DNA from: Oxalobacteraceae bacterium
GTDB taxonomy: Bacteria; Pseudomonadota; Gammaproteobacteria; Burkholderiales; Burkholderiaceae_D
Reading direction: 5' to 3'
NCBI GenBank assembly: GCA_025352145.1
Contig: JANXTY010000070.1
Coordinates: 1-64,000 of the forward strand
DNA: 64,000 nucleotides
Below, in pieces: positions 10,093-18,358 of the stretch. The position numbers and the translations under genes were made by a program. A model generated the notes under the pieces. That model was given only the letters and a program-made list of their open reading frames with translations. It did no database searches and had not been told where the DNA came from. Positions within the stretch are counted from its first letter, which is position 1; each line of letters opens with the position of its first letter.

Positions 10093-10598
10093 ATGAAAGG
10101 AAATATGAAAGGAAAGTAGAAGCGGCGCTGAATGCAGTGCGCAGTTTGCCATATAAAACCCACCAATGGTGCTGGGATGCCACGCATCGCCGATAAATCA
10201 GTATCCATACACAAAATCGAATGGCTGAAGCTAAAAAGCGACTACAATTTTTTATCGCGTATTTTTGATGCTCGCATACTCTAAAATAATGAGTGCTTTA
10301 CGTCCTCAGCCTGATTATTTTATGATTTCCATTCTCACGCTTCTGTTGTCCGGGAAAAACTGAGCGCCATAATCAAGAGTTTTGCACACATTCTGTGGAT
10401 AACTTTGTGAGTAAGCCCTTTCGATAACACCAAAGTGTTTGATCTATAAGGATTTTCTTCAAGAGCGTCAAAAAATGGCGCATCCACTTCATGTTTAAAA
10501 TCAGTTACTTAGAAAAAATTCCCTCTCATCCACCACGTTTATGACTCAATCATTACCAACGGGCGGGCATGTGGACAGTTTTTTCATGGAAGAACCGC
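10093..10598. promoter_or_regulatory. Divergent intergenic region lolC / xseA with a DnaA-box-like site
   Basis: This spacer of about 500 bp must hold the promoters of the minus-strand lol run and of plus-strand xseA. At 10394-10402 the sequence TGTGGATAA is an exact reverse complement of the Escherichia coli DnaA box consensus TTATCCACA. A single copy proves nothing about regulation. No ORF with a ribosome site was seen, and no -35/-10 pair is convincing enough to call. Confidence 0.45.
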
Positions 10599-11966
10599 AT
10601 GTTTCCTAGCAATGCATCAGACAATCCCGAGAATGCACCGCTTGTACTCACCGTCTCAGCTTTAAACCAAGCTGTTTCGCGCATGCTGGAACGCTCATTT
10701 CCGCTGACGTGGATTTCTGGAGAGATTTCCAATTTCACACGCGCTGCATCGGGTCATTGGTACTTCACACTCAAAGATGATACGGCCCAAGTGCGCGCGG
10801 TTATGTTCCGTGGCCGCGCCCAATACGCGGACTTCAATCCACGCGAAGGCGACAAAGTGGAAGTGCGCGCTTTAGTCACTTTATATGCGCCGCGCGGTGA
10901 CTATCAGCTCAATGTGGAAGCAATCCGGCGCGCGGGGGTTGGCGGCTTGTATGAAGCATTTCTAAAACTAAAAGATAAGCTATCTGTAGAAGGTCTGTTC
11001 GATCCTGTGCGAAAGCGCACCCTCCCCCTCTTCCCCGTCAGCATCGGCATCGTGACGAGCCCCCAAGCAGCCGCATTGCGCGACATTCTCACTACACTTA
11101 ATCGCAGAGCGCCCCATGTGCGCGTGATTCTTTATCCGGCTCCGGTACAAGGAGGCGGAGCGGCAGAAAAAATTGCGCATGCCATCCGCACAGCCTCTCA
11201 ACGTGCCGAGTGTCAAATCTTGCTGGTTTGTCGCGGTGGCGGCAACATCGAAGATTTATGGTCGTTTAATGATGAAGGCATGGCGCGTGCTATCGCAAAC
11301 TGCAGCATGCCCGTCATTTCCGGCGTAGGACATGAGACCGACTTCACCATCTGCGATTTTGTCGCCGACATGCGGGCACCAACACCAACAGCTGCCGCCG
11401 AATTAGCCGTAACGCCGAGAAATGATTGGATAGAAACATTGGAATTACATGTTGCCGACCTAACCCGCACGATAAAAAGACAGGTGCGCGATGCGTCGCA
11501 ATCGCTGGACTGGATGGCACATCGCCTAATCAGCCCTACTGTCTATATCACCCAACAGCAACTGAAGTTGCGTAGTCTGCAAACGCGCCTGACTTACGCT
11601 CATCGCACGCCATTGAGTCAGATCCGCCATCTTCTGATGCACCTGCGCACACGCCTTGACAACCACCGGCCGGATACAACGACACAGCAACGGCACCTGA
11701 GCGAAAATGCACGACGAATTTCAACGGCTATAAAGACAAACATTACACACCATCGTAATAAGCTGGCATCGGTCACAGCCCAACTTGAATTATTGAATCC
11801 ACAGCGCACCTTAGAACGCGGCTATTCCATCATACTCAATCAACAAGGTGACATCGTGCGCAATCCCGCACAAATCAAAGTAGGCCAGCGGATCGACATT
11901 ACGCTGGCAGATGGCGCGATCCAGATCGGCGTAGCCACCGCGCAGCCAAATTTGAACGGGATGTGA
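10599..11966 (+). CDS. xseA: Exodeoxyribonuclease VII large subunit
   Basis: A 455-residue catalytic subunit of exonuclease VII, which degrades single-stranded DNA in repair. The N-terminal OB fold (about 20-120) has [23 protein letters not shown]. The nuclease core includes [31 protein letters not shown] and [28 protein letters not shown] (quoted in pieces; all standard XseA motifs). A coiled-coil stretch follows, and the end is [13 protein letters not shown]. The start at 10599 follows GGAAGA; an ATG 30 bp upstream is possible. The small subunit XseB is not in the window. Confidence 0.94.
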   Translation: MFPSNASDNPENAPLVLTVSALNQAVSRMLERSFPLTWISGEISNFTRAASGHWYFTLKDDTAQVRAVMFRGRAQYADFNPREGDKVEVRALVTLYAPRGDYQLNVEAIRRAGVGGLYEAFLKLKDKLSVEGLFDPVRKRTLPLFPVSIGIVTSPQAAALRDILTTLNRRAPHVRVILYPAPVQGGGAAEKIAHAIRTASQRAECQILLVCRGGGNIEDLWSFNDEGMARAIANCSMPVISGVGHETDFTICDFVADMRAPTPTAAAELAVTPRNDWIETLELHVADLTRTIKRQVRDASQSLDWMAHRLISPTVYITQQQLKLRSLQTRLTYAHRTPLSQIRHLLMHLRTRLDNHRPDTTTQQRHLSENARRISTAIKTNITHHRNKLASVTAQLELLNPQRTLERGYSIILNQQGDIVRNPAQIKVGQRIDITLADGAIQIGVATAQPNLNGM

Positions 11967-12086
11967 AAGACACTTCTCCGTTTTCGGCTCACTAAAAAAT
12001 TCCAAAACAAAACGATTAAAAAAGGGGGGCTGTATCCCCGAATGCTAAAATAATTAAGGTCACCGTTCAACAAGGAGAAATTAATA

Positions 12087-12188
12087 ATGAAAAATCCATT
12101 GGATTCACTATGGGGTACTGTAATTGCCGGTCTGATATTAACCGCAGTTCTGTATATGATCGTTAAAACCGTATTGGCAGGAGCATAA
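12087..12188 (+). CDS. 33-residue single-pass membrane peptide
   Basis: A tiny gene with a strong ribosome site (AAGGAG at 12072-12077, 9 bases before ATG). The product has a short polar N-terminus (MKNPLDSLWG), one hydrophobic helix of about 20 residues and ends VLAGA. Its stop codon lies 2 bases before the start of the PuuD-like membrane protein, so the two are cotranscribed and probably interact, much as small CcoQ/CydX-like subunits do with larger membrane oxidases. That comparison is inference; no homologue could be checked. Confidence 0.7.
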   Translation: MKNPLDSLWGTVIAGLILTAVLYMIVKTVLAGA

Positions 12189-12190
12189 TT

Positions 12191-12691
12191 ATGGACTTCG
12201 TTACACACGGATTAGGACGTTGGCTGCACATTTTGGCAGGCATCATGTGGATCGGGCTGCTGTATTACTTCAACTTCGTACAAATGGCTGCAGCAAAAAA
12301 TGCGGCGGCTGACGGCACGGCTGCGGGCATCAACAAACATGTTGCCCCCCGCGCCTTGCTGTTTTTCCGTTGGGCAGCGGTAGTTACCTGGCTGGCTGGC
12401 GTGATGATTCTTGGCTCCCATTTTGTAGAAGTATTCACCTTTGCTAACCGGGCTTATTTCCCTATTGGCGTTGGTGCATGGTTAGGCACCATCATGTTTT
12501 TGAATGTGTGGGGCATCATCTGGCCTAACCAGAAAAAAATACTGGGATTTACCCCCGCCACTGATGAAGAAAAAAACAAGGCGCGCCGCGTGGCCATGCT
12601 GGCTTCCCGGACCAACACGATGCTTTCTATTCCCATGATATTTTTCATGGTAGCAAGCGGTGGCCTATTTCGTGTGGCCTTCTTCGGCTAA
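12191..12691 (+). CDS. PuuD-like (urate hydroxylase N-terminal type) membrane protein
   Basis: A 166-residue protein with about four transmembrane helices. It resembles the membrane half of PuuD urate oxidase: GRWLHILAGIMWIGLLYYFN near the N-terminus with a His that could be a haem ligand, APRALLFFRWAA, VGAWLGTIMFLNVWGIIWPNQKKIL, and a C-terminal TNTMLSIPMIFFMVAS helix. True PuuD enzymes are about 400 residues and end in a cytochrome c domain, which this protein lacks. It therefore probably is not a complete urate oxidase despite the usual database label. A 33-residue membrane peptide precedes it by 2 bp and an intrinsic terminator follows 21 bp after the stop. Confidence 0.8.
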   Translation: MDFVTHGLGRWLHILAGIMWIGLLYYFNFVQMAAAKNAAADGTAAGINKHVAPRALLFFRWAAVVTWLAGVMILGSHFVEVFTFANRAYFPIGVGAWLGTIMFLNVWGIIWPNQKKILGFTPATDEEKNKARRVAMLASRTNTMLSIPMIFFMVASGGLFRVAFFG

Positions 12692-12712
12692 AAATCCGAG
12701 CATTCAAAAGAA

Positions 12713-12742
12713 GCGCATACTCAATTGGGTATGCGTTTTTTT
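12713..12742 (+). terminator. Rho-independent terminator after the PuuD-like gene
   Basis: A stem CGCATAC / GTATGCG (12714-12720 with 12729-12735), extended inward by a T-G wobble and a C-G pair around an AATT loop, is followed directly by seven T. This is a classic intrinsic terminator for the two-gene membrane-protein unit. Confidence 0.85.
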
Positions 12743-12846
12743 CGGCTATTTTCCTGACGAAGTTTTTCTCTTATTTGTCGTCGATAGAACGCTATATACT
12801 ATGCCAAACGTAAGTAAGCCATCAATACACGAGTCACTAGCGAAAA

Positions 12847-13725
12847 ATGTTGATCAAATTTGTCATTTCCTTGTTATTTTTTTATGCGACTGCTGCTTTT
12901 GCCGCAGCGCCTTTACGCTCCCAATATGCATTGGTGGTGGAAGAAGGTACAGGGAAAATATTATTTGAAAAAAACGCGGATGCCGTTGTACCCATTGCGT
13001 CACTCACTAAATTAATGACTGCGATGGTCATTTTGGATTCCAAACCGGATATGGAAGCGCCCATCCTAATCGACCCGACCGATGTCGATATCATCAAACA
13101 CAGTACCTCCCATGTCCCGGTCGGCGTAACGCTTCCTCGTAAAACCGTTTTGCAACTGGCACTCATGTCTTCCGACAATCGGGCTGCAGCCTCACTTGCG
13201 CGTACCTACCCAGGCGGAAATGCGGCCTTTGTCGCTGCGGTAAACGAAAAAATTAGGGCCTTGGGAATGAACCACACAGTCATTGAAGAACCGACAGGCC
13301 TCTCCGCTAATAACAGGTCAACAGCAACAGATTTACTCAAGATGGCAGAAGCAGCGTCGCAGTACGCAGATATCTCTCGCATTACAACGGATAGCAAAAA
13401 TTGGATCAATATCAATGGACGCGAAGTCGAATATCGCAACACCAATAAATTGGTCGGAAAAAAAGGATGGGATATTCTTCTCTCGAAAACAGGATTTACC
13501 GAAGAAGCAGGACGTTGCCTCATCATGCGAATCAATGCCGCAGGTAAAAAAGCCACCCTCGTACTCTTAAACGCAAAAGAAAGTTCTTCCCGTGCCTTGG
13601 ATGCTCTTAATATTCGTCGCTTGGTAGGCAATGAAACAATCTCATCACAAGCGCAAAGACTACCTTATAAACGCAAACGACAACTTGCGCAGATCAGCCA
13701 TCATAAACGGCACCGCACCACCTAA
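12847..13725 (+). CDS. pbpG: D-alanyl-D-alanine endopeptidase (PBP7/PbpG type)
   Basis: A 292-residue periplasmic peptidase S11 enzyme that trims peptidoglycan cross-links. A signal peptide of about 20 residues (MLIKFVISLLFFYATAAFA) is followed by the three penicillin-binding motifs: SLTK at 52-55 with nucleophile Ser52, SDN at 109-111, and KTG in LLSKTGFTEEAGR. The C-terminal tail is basic (YKRKRQLAQISHHKRHR), which could aid binding to the envelope. The substrate may be as in E. coli PBP7, a DD-endopeptidase. It stands alone, between the terminator upstream and a long spacer downstream. Confidence 0.93.
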   Translation: MLIKFVISLLFFYATAAFAAAPLRSQYALVVEEGTGKILFEKNADAVVPIASLTKLMTAMVILDSKPDMEAPILIDPTDVDIIKHSTSHVPVGVTLPRKTVLQLALMSSDNRAAASLARTYPGGNAAFVAAVNEKIRALGMNHTVIEEPTGLSANNRSTATDLLKMAEAASQYADISRITTDSKNWININGREVEYRNTNKLVGKKGWDILLSKTGFTEEAGRCLIMRINAAGKKATLVLLNAKESSSRALDALNIRRLVGNETISSQAQRLPYKRKRQLAQISHHKRHRTT

Positions 13726-14270
13726 ATTTTCTCCCATTAACGCCCCAACTGCATGCGCATTTCGATAAGCGACAATGGGCTATTTGCAACTCGTATTCAG
13801 TACTCCGTTACTCCACGCCCTATAATGCACTGCAACATGTACGCATTCCGAGGCACTATTTTTGTCGTGTAAGGAAAATTTTCTATTGCAGCGAAAAATA
13901 ATTTTCCAATGATCAAATTCGCCGTTAGAATGGTTATTGCAACGCACCATTTTATTTTTTACCTCCTATCCATTATTTTTATCACTGATCACTGAGGACG
14001 CAAATACGGGATTAAGGCAATGAAAAATGTGCGTTTATCGGGTTACCGCTTCTTTTTTAATATGCAGCATGCCGAAGAGAAGCACCGGAAAAAATAACCC
14101 CACTACTATGGCTTTCCTCTCATTGCGCTCCTTCCAAGAAGGATATCCAACGAGGGGGGGTTCTAACGAGAATTTCGCTTTTAGGTTTGAAACAGAATCT
14201 AAAAATAAAATGATTTAAGAACGATATTGATAGACTTGCCGAATGTATTTATCGACCCAAGGAGAAGTTC
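13726..14270. other. Long spacer before the phasin gene
   Basis: 545 bp without a supported gene. An inverted repeat GGAAAATT / AATTTTCC lies at 13873-13880 and 13900-13907, and a lone TATAAT at about 13818 lacks a good -35. A 63-codon open frame at 14027-14218 has no family features and poor codon character. The strong AAGGAG just before 14271 belongs to the phasin. Confidence 0.5.
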
Positions 14271-15068
14271 ATGTTTACAAATCAAGATATGTTTGTCAGC
14301 AGCGCCAGAATCCGTTTGGAAAACCAATTTTCATTAGGCCGCATATTGGCTTCTACCCTATTTGAGAGCGCTGAAAAAATTCTGGAATTAAATATCAGTG
14401 TCGCAAAAACCTCTCTGGAAAAATCCAATCTCGCCGCCACCCAATTATTAACAACCAACACGCCTCAAGATTTTTTTTCGCTCAGCACTTCACAATTTCA
14501 GGTGAATATCGAAAAAATTCTATCTTACAGCCGTCAACTAGCTGCTATTTCCGTAGACGCACGAGATGAAATCGTCCAAGCCACGAATACACAAATCGTC
14601 GCTACCGAAGCTAAAACGGCAAAACCTATAGAAAAAAACAGGGAGGATGTTTCTGCCACTATGCAGGCTACCAATAACGTCGACGACACCCTCATCAAAA
14701 CGGAGGCTAAATCTGTTGAACCAACCGTTAAGCCTCTCGTAAAAATCAAGTCCTCTGATAAAGTAGCCAAGCCAGCCCCAAAAACAATGTTGGTTGAAAC
14801 AACGGACAAAAAAATCCCTACTAAACCCATGACGAAATCGACCTCGGCCAATAAACCTATCACGGAAACCATTGCCAAACGCGCCTTAAAAATCCCCCCT
14901 TCCAAAGCAACAGATGCAGGAAAACTGAGCAGTAAAATTGCGGTATCTAAAACACCGATTACAGTTAGTCCCGCTAAACCCATTGTGAAAACTGCGTCCG
15001 CTACAAGCAGCAATCCAGAGCCAAAGAAAATCTCACCGACTTCCGTAAAGAAACCGTTGAAGAAGTAA
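14271..15068 (+). CDS. Phasin-family protein with Lys/Pro/Thr-rich tail
   Basis: A 265-residue protein. The first 110 residues resemble the phasin (PhaP) fold, an amphipathic helical protein that coats polyhydroxyalkanoate granules: LENQFSLGRILASTLFESAEKILELN and FSLSTSQFQVNIEKILSYSRQLAAIS (each quoted in part). From about residue 110 to the end it is low-complexity and rich in K, P, T, S and A, with repeated KPI / SKT / VKP units like the AlgP/histone-H1-like tails of some phasins. Such tails can bind DNA or granules. AAGGAG stands 7 bases before the ATG. No PHA synthase is nearby. Confidence 0.8.
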   Translation: MFTNQDMFVSSARIRLENQFSLGRILASTLFESAEKILELNISVAKTSLEKSNLAATQLLTTNTPQDFFSLSTSQFQVNIEKILSYSRQLAAISVDARDEIVQATNTQIVATEAKTAKPIEKNREDVSATMQATNNVDDTLIKTEAKSVEPTVKPLVKIKSSDKVAKPAPKTMLVETTDKKIPTKPMTKSTSANKPITETIAKRALKIPPSKATDAGKLSSKIAVSKTPITVSPAKPIVKTASATSSNPEPKKISPTSVKKPLKK

Positions 15069-15109
15069 TGCTCCGGGTACTCCGCAACCGACAGAACACA
15101 GCAAATACA

Positions 15110-15140
15110 AAAGAGTCGCGTCGTGAGAACGTGACTCTTT
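15110..15140 (+). terminator. Probable terminator after the phasin gene
   Basis: The stem AAAGAGTC (15110-15117) pairs with GACTCTTT (15133-15140), 42 bp past the phasin stop. The T-run is partly inside the stem and followed by CCTTT, so termination may be moderate or bidirectional. Confidence 0.6.
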
Positions 15141-15684
15141 CCTTTACATCCCCAAAAAGTGAGTGCGCCTGCTGCTCGCTCTCCGCACCCAATCGCTTGA
15201 CTCGGCACTCTTACTGTTGGTTTGAATTAACAACCACAAACAGCTCTCCAGAATGATCCCAGACGATTTTAGTACAACAGTTCATAGGATTAATACCGCG
15301 TAAGTATGCGGTATGAGAAAATTACAATTGGACTGATGGAGGGGTGCAGGGGATACCTCCACGATTTTGCATTCTTTCACACGATATTGTGTACCGGTGG
15401 GACACGGCATGCCGTTCCCTACGGTGGCCAAGTGTCAACCAAGAATAACGACTTTTGCCAAGCTCTGCGTAACATCAATTATCTAAGTTCTGACCGGCGA
15501 GTACACATGCCCGTCTACCAGCCAGATTAAACATACATGAAAAACGTATTATCCCCACCGTCTTCAATCCTCCGACCTAAAAACAAAAACGATAAATTCT
15601 GAGACTGAAATTTTGAAACGATGTTGCCCTCAACGAACATAGGGTTACATCGAAAATTATTTTTACCACCTAGAAAGAAAAAAC
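15141..15684. promoter_or_regulatory. Leader region of the TonB receptor gene with a 12-bp palindrome
   Basis: About 540 bp lie ahead of the receptor. A perfect 12-bp palindrome ACGGCATGCCGT is at 15404-15415, flanked by GGG on the left and CCC on the right so that a larger hairpin can form. A 74-codon frame at 15306-15530 does not look like a real protein. No cobalamin-box, TPP or obvious Fur-box consensus was found. Confidence 0.35.
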
Positions 15685-17796
15685 ATGCTGCGCCCCCATT
15701 ATTTACAAAGCATCGCTACGCTGCTTGCGGTTGGTATTAGTCCGCTCGTAGCGGCAACCGACAATGTCCCGATGGACGTTATTGTAGTTAGCGGAAGCCG
15801 GGTAGAACACGCCAGTTTTGATCTCCCTGCTGCCATTGATGTCGTCGATCATGCGCGCATAGGCGCAGGCCAGATGCGTGTCAACGCGTCCGAGGCACTA
15901 ACGGCAGTGCCGGGATTAGTAATATTGAACCGGCAAAACTATGCGCAGGATTTACAAATCTCTTCACGCGGTTTTGGCGCCCGCTCAGCATTCGGTGTAC
16001 GCGGCATACGCCTGATCAGTGACGGCATTCCCGCAACCATGCCCGATGGGCAAGGTCAGGCCGCCACATTTAATCTGGATATGGCAGAAAGAATCGAGGT
16101 ATTGCGTGGGCCGTTGGCAGCGATTTACGGCAATCATTCAGGCGGTGTCATCCAGTTGATGACGAAAGAGGGCCAGGGTGCGCCCTCAGTCGAAACCAGC
16201 ATAGTGGCCGGAAGTGATGACGTGACCAAAATTGATATCAATGCCCAAGGAAAATCAGGGGCAATCGGCTATGTAGTGGACAGCTCGCGCTTTCAAACCG
16301 ACGGTTACCGCACGCACAGTGCAGCAACACGCGACGAAGATTTTGTCAAAATTACGCTCGCACCGTGGTCAAAAAGCAAGCTGACCTTTATTGCAACCAA
16401 GCTGTATCAAGCAGACACGCAAGACCCGCTGGGCGTGCAATGGCTTACTTTTCAAAACAATCCACGTGCCGCAGAGATTGACAGTAGCGACACCCAAATA
16501 CCCAAACGTTCATTCGCCGAACGATACAACACACGCAAAAGTATCGATCACGAACAGCTAGGCGCTACCTATGAACAACATCTGGGCGAGGATCGCCTGC
16601 GCCTGACGCTGTATGGCGGTAACCGGCAGGTAATCCAGTATCAGGCTTTTTCTAAAGCATTCCAGACACCCATTAGCCATTCGGGCGGCGTAATCGATTT
16701 CGACCGTAATTTTTACGGTGCTGATCTTAACTGGGTGAACCTCCGTACTCTCGCAAGAGGCACGATGACCACCACCGTCGGCCTGGATTATGCGCGCTCC
16801 AGCGATGCGCGTCAGGGCTTTGAAAATTTTATCGGTACTCAATTCGGCGTCAAAGGAAAACTGCGACGCGACGAGCAGGATCTGGTCGTCAGTCTCGATC
16901 CCTATCTGCAAACTGAATGGCAGGCAGGCGCATGGCTACTAAGCGCCGGGCTACGCCATAGCAAAATGGAGGTCGAGGTCCGCGACCATTTCCTCAGCAA
17001 CGGCAACGATAGCGGTAGCCGGAACTACAGCCACACGACCCCTTTTCTCGCTGTACTCTACAAAGTCTCACCCACCTTGAATCTCTATACAAGCGCCGCC
17101 CACGGCTTTGAAAGTCCCACTCTGAATGAATTATTTTATTCAGGCAGTGGTGGCGGTTTCAACTTCAATCTGCAATCGGCGCAAAGCACCCACGTCGAAG
17201 CAGGTGCCAAAGCCCGGATCGGTGCCGACACACAAATCAATGCTGCACTCTTTGAAGTACGCACCAAAGATGAGCTGGTCGTCGACAGTTCATCCGGTGG
17301 GCGTACCAGCTACCGTAACGCAAGCAAGACTTTGCGTCAGGGAATTGAGCTCGCATTCAATCAATCATGGTGCAATGGCATCAGCACGCACCTTGCTGCA
17401 ACCGCCTTGCGTGCAGTCTATGATCAGGCCTTTGGCAACATTCCTACCGGGAGGCGGCTACCAGGCGTACCGGGTACCAATCTGTATGGCGAGCTTGCCT
17501 GGCAAGATAGTGCAGAACACTTCAACGCCGCTATTGAGGCAATCGTCAGTAGCAAGCTGTACCCTGAAGACAGTAATAAGGAAACTCCGGCACCAGGCTA
17601 TGCCATCGCCAACATACGAGTTGGCGCTAAACAAAACTGGAGCAGTTGGCGCTTCAAGCAATTTGTACGAGTCAACAACCTGCTCGACAGGACGTATGTG
17701 GGTTCGGTCATTGTAGGCGACAGTAATAAGCGTTATTACGAGGCAGCGCTCGGACGTAATTGGCTGCTTGGGGCAAGCGCGCAATATGTCTTTTAG
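15685..17796 (+). CDS. TonB-dependent outer-membrane receptor, YncD/PqqU-like
   Basis: A 703-residue receptor: signal peptide (about 1-24, ending LVAA-TDN), TonB-box region and plug (about 30-155), then a 22-strand-type barrel ending in the aromatic terminus QYVF. The plug contains LQISSRGFGARSAFGVRG, ISDGIPATMPDGQGQ and IEVLRGPLAAIYGNHSGGVI. This series is characteristic of E. coli YncD, now described as the PQQ importer PqqU. Similarity by eye suggests a related receptor, but the ligand (PQQ or another siderophore-like compound) is inference. Length is close to YncD. It converges with the bufferin operon. Confidence 0.88.
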   Translation: MLRPHYLQSIATLLAVGISPLVAATDNVPMDVIVVSGSRVEHASFDLPAAIDVVDHARIGAGQMRVNASEALTAVPGLVILNRQNYAQDLQISSRGFGARSAFGVRGIRLISDGIPATMPDGQGQAATFNLDMAERIEVLRGPLAAIYGNHSGGVIQLMTKEGQGAPSVETSIVAGSDDVTKIDINAQGKSGAIGYVVDSSRFQTDGYRTHSAATRDEDFVKITLAPWSKSKLTFIATKLYQADTQDPLGVQWLTFQNNPRAAEIDSSDTQIPKRSFAERYNTRKSIDHEQLGATYEQHLGEDRLRLTLYGGNRQVIQYQAFSKAFQTPISHSGGVIDFDRNFYGADLNWVNLRTLARGTMTTTVGLDYARSSDARQGFENFIGTQFGVKGKLRRDEQDLVVSLDPYLQTEWQAGAWLLSAGLRHSKMEVEVRDHFLSNGNDSGSRNYSHTTPFLAVLYKVSPTLNLYTSAAHGFESPTLNELFYSGSGGGFNFNLQSAQSTHVEAGAKARIGADTQINAALFEVRTKDELVVDSSSGGRTSYRNASKTLRQGIELAFNQSWCNGISTHLAATALRAVYDQAFGNIPTGRRLPGVPGTNLYGELAWQDSAEHFNAAIEAIVSSKLYPEDSNKETPAPGYAIANIRVGAKQNWSSWRFKQFVRVNNLLDRTYVGSVIVGDSNKRYYEAALGRNWLLGASAQYVF

Positions 17797-17832
17797 AAAG
17801 CCGGGGCCTGCAGCAAACTGTGCATATCCAAT

Positions 17833-17870
17833 GATCCGCAACCTTTCGCTAATGTTGTGGATCTTCTTTA
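17833..17870 (+). terminator. Hairpin between the convergent receptor and DoxX genes
   Basis: GATCCGCAAC (17833-17842) pairs with GTTGTGGATC (17854-17863) as a 10-bp stem with one G-U pair and an 11-base loop. It is followed by TTCTTT. It lies in the 97-bp gap between two convergent genes, where a terminator is expected. Confidence 0.55.
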
Positions 17871-17893
17871 CGAATGGGGATTTTGCGTAAGTT

Positions 17894-18358
17894 CTAAGAA
17901 AGGGATTGTTTAGAAAACCAATGATCAAGCGAGAATTTTCCCGCACCGAAGGCTACCAGAACCAGCAACAGTACCCCCCAATAAAAATGATCATTGATAG
18001 CAGCCGGACACTCAAACTTAAAAAGCTGGGGGTAAGAGATGACTGCCATCAGATTAACTACAAATAATCCGAGCGCGGCCGGCCTGGAAATTAAACCCAC
18101 AAATAGCAATATCGGCAAACTTAATTCACCGGCTGCACCCATCGCTGCAGCCATCTCTGGCGGAAGAAACGGCACCTGATATTCATCCCGGAACAAGGCT
18201 AAGGTGGCACTCCAATCCTTTATCTTTATTCGTCCGGCATTAAAAAATTGCCAGCCCACATATAAGCGAATCGCCAGACTGAGTAGGGAGCCACCCCATT
18301 GCGTCAGTTGTTCGTCATAGCGCGAAAAAATCTGGTGGAAACGGATCATGTTATTCAT
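17894..18358 (-). CDS. DoxX-family membrane protein of the bufferin operon
   Basis: A 154-residue integral membrane protein with four predicted helices, including [32 protein letters not shown] and [25 protein letters not shown], typical of the DoxX/DoxD family. The start ATGA overlaps the stop of the MNIO fusion gene by 4 bp, so translation is coupled. DoxX members are commonly the last gene of bufferin (DUF2282-DUF692-DUF2063) operons, where they have been called BufD. The exact role is not settled; electron supply or copper handling at the inner membrane have been considered. Confidence 0.88.
   Translation of the reverse strand: MNNMIRFHQIFSRYDEQLTQWGGSLLSLAIRLYVGWQFFNAGRIKIKDWSATLALFRDEYQVPFLPPEMAAAMGAAGELSLPILLFVGLISRPAALGLFVVNLMAVISYPQLFKFECPAAINDHFYWGVLLLVLVAFGAGKFSLDHWFSKQSLS

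Noticed and set aside
12191-12691. Annotation as a functional urate oxidase PuuD
   Set aside because: Less than half the length of PuuD and without the cytochrome c domain; only the membrane part is similar.
14534-15208. A 224-codon minus-strand frame opposite the phasin
   Set aside because: Shadow of the low-complexity Lys/Thr/Pro tail; it has no start signal and the phasin has AAGGAG and a family match.
15306-15530. A 74-codon plus-strand frame before the TonB receptor
   Set aside because: No ribosome site, no family-like composition; reads as random sequence.
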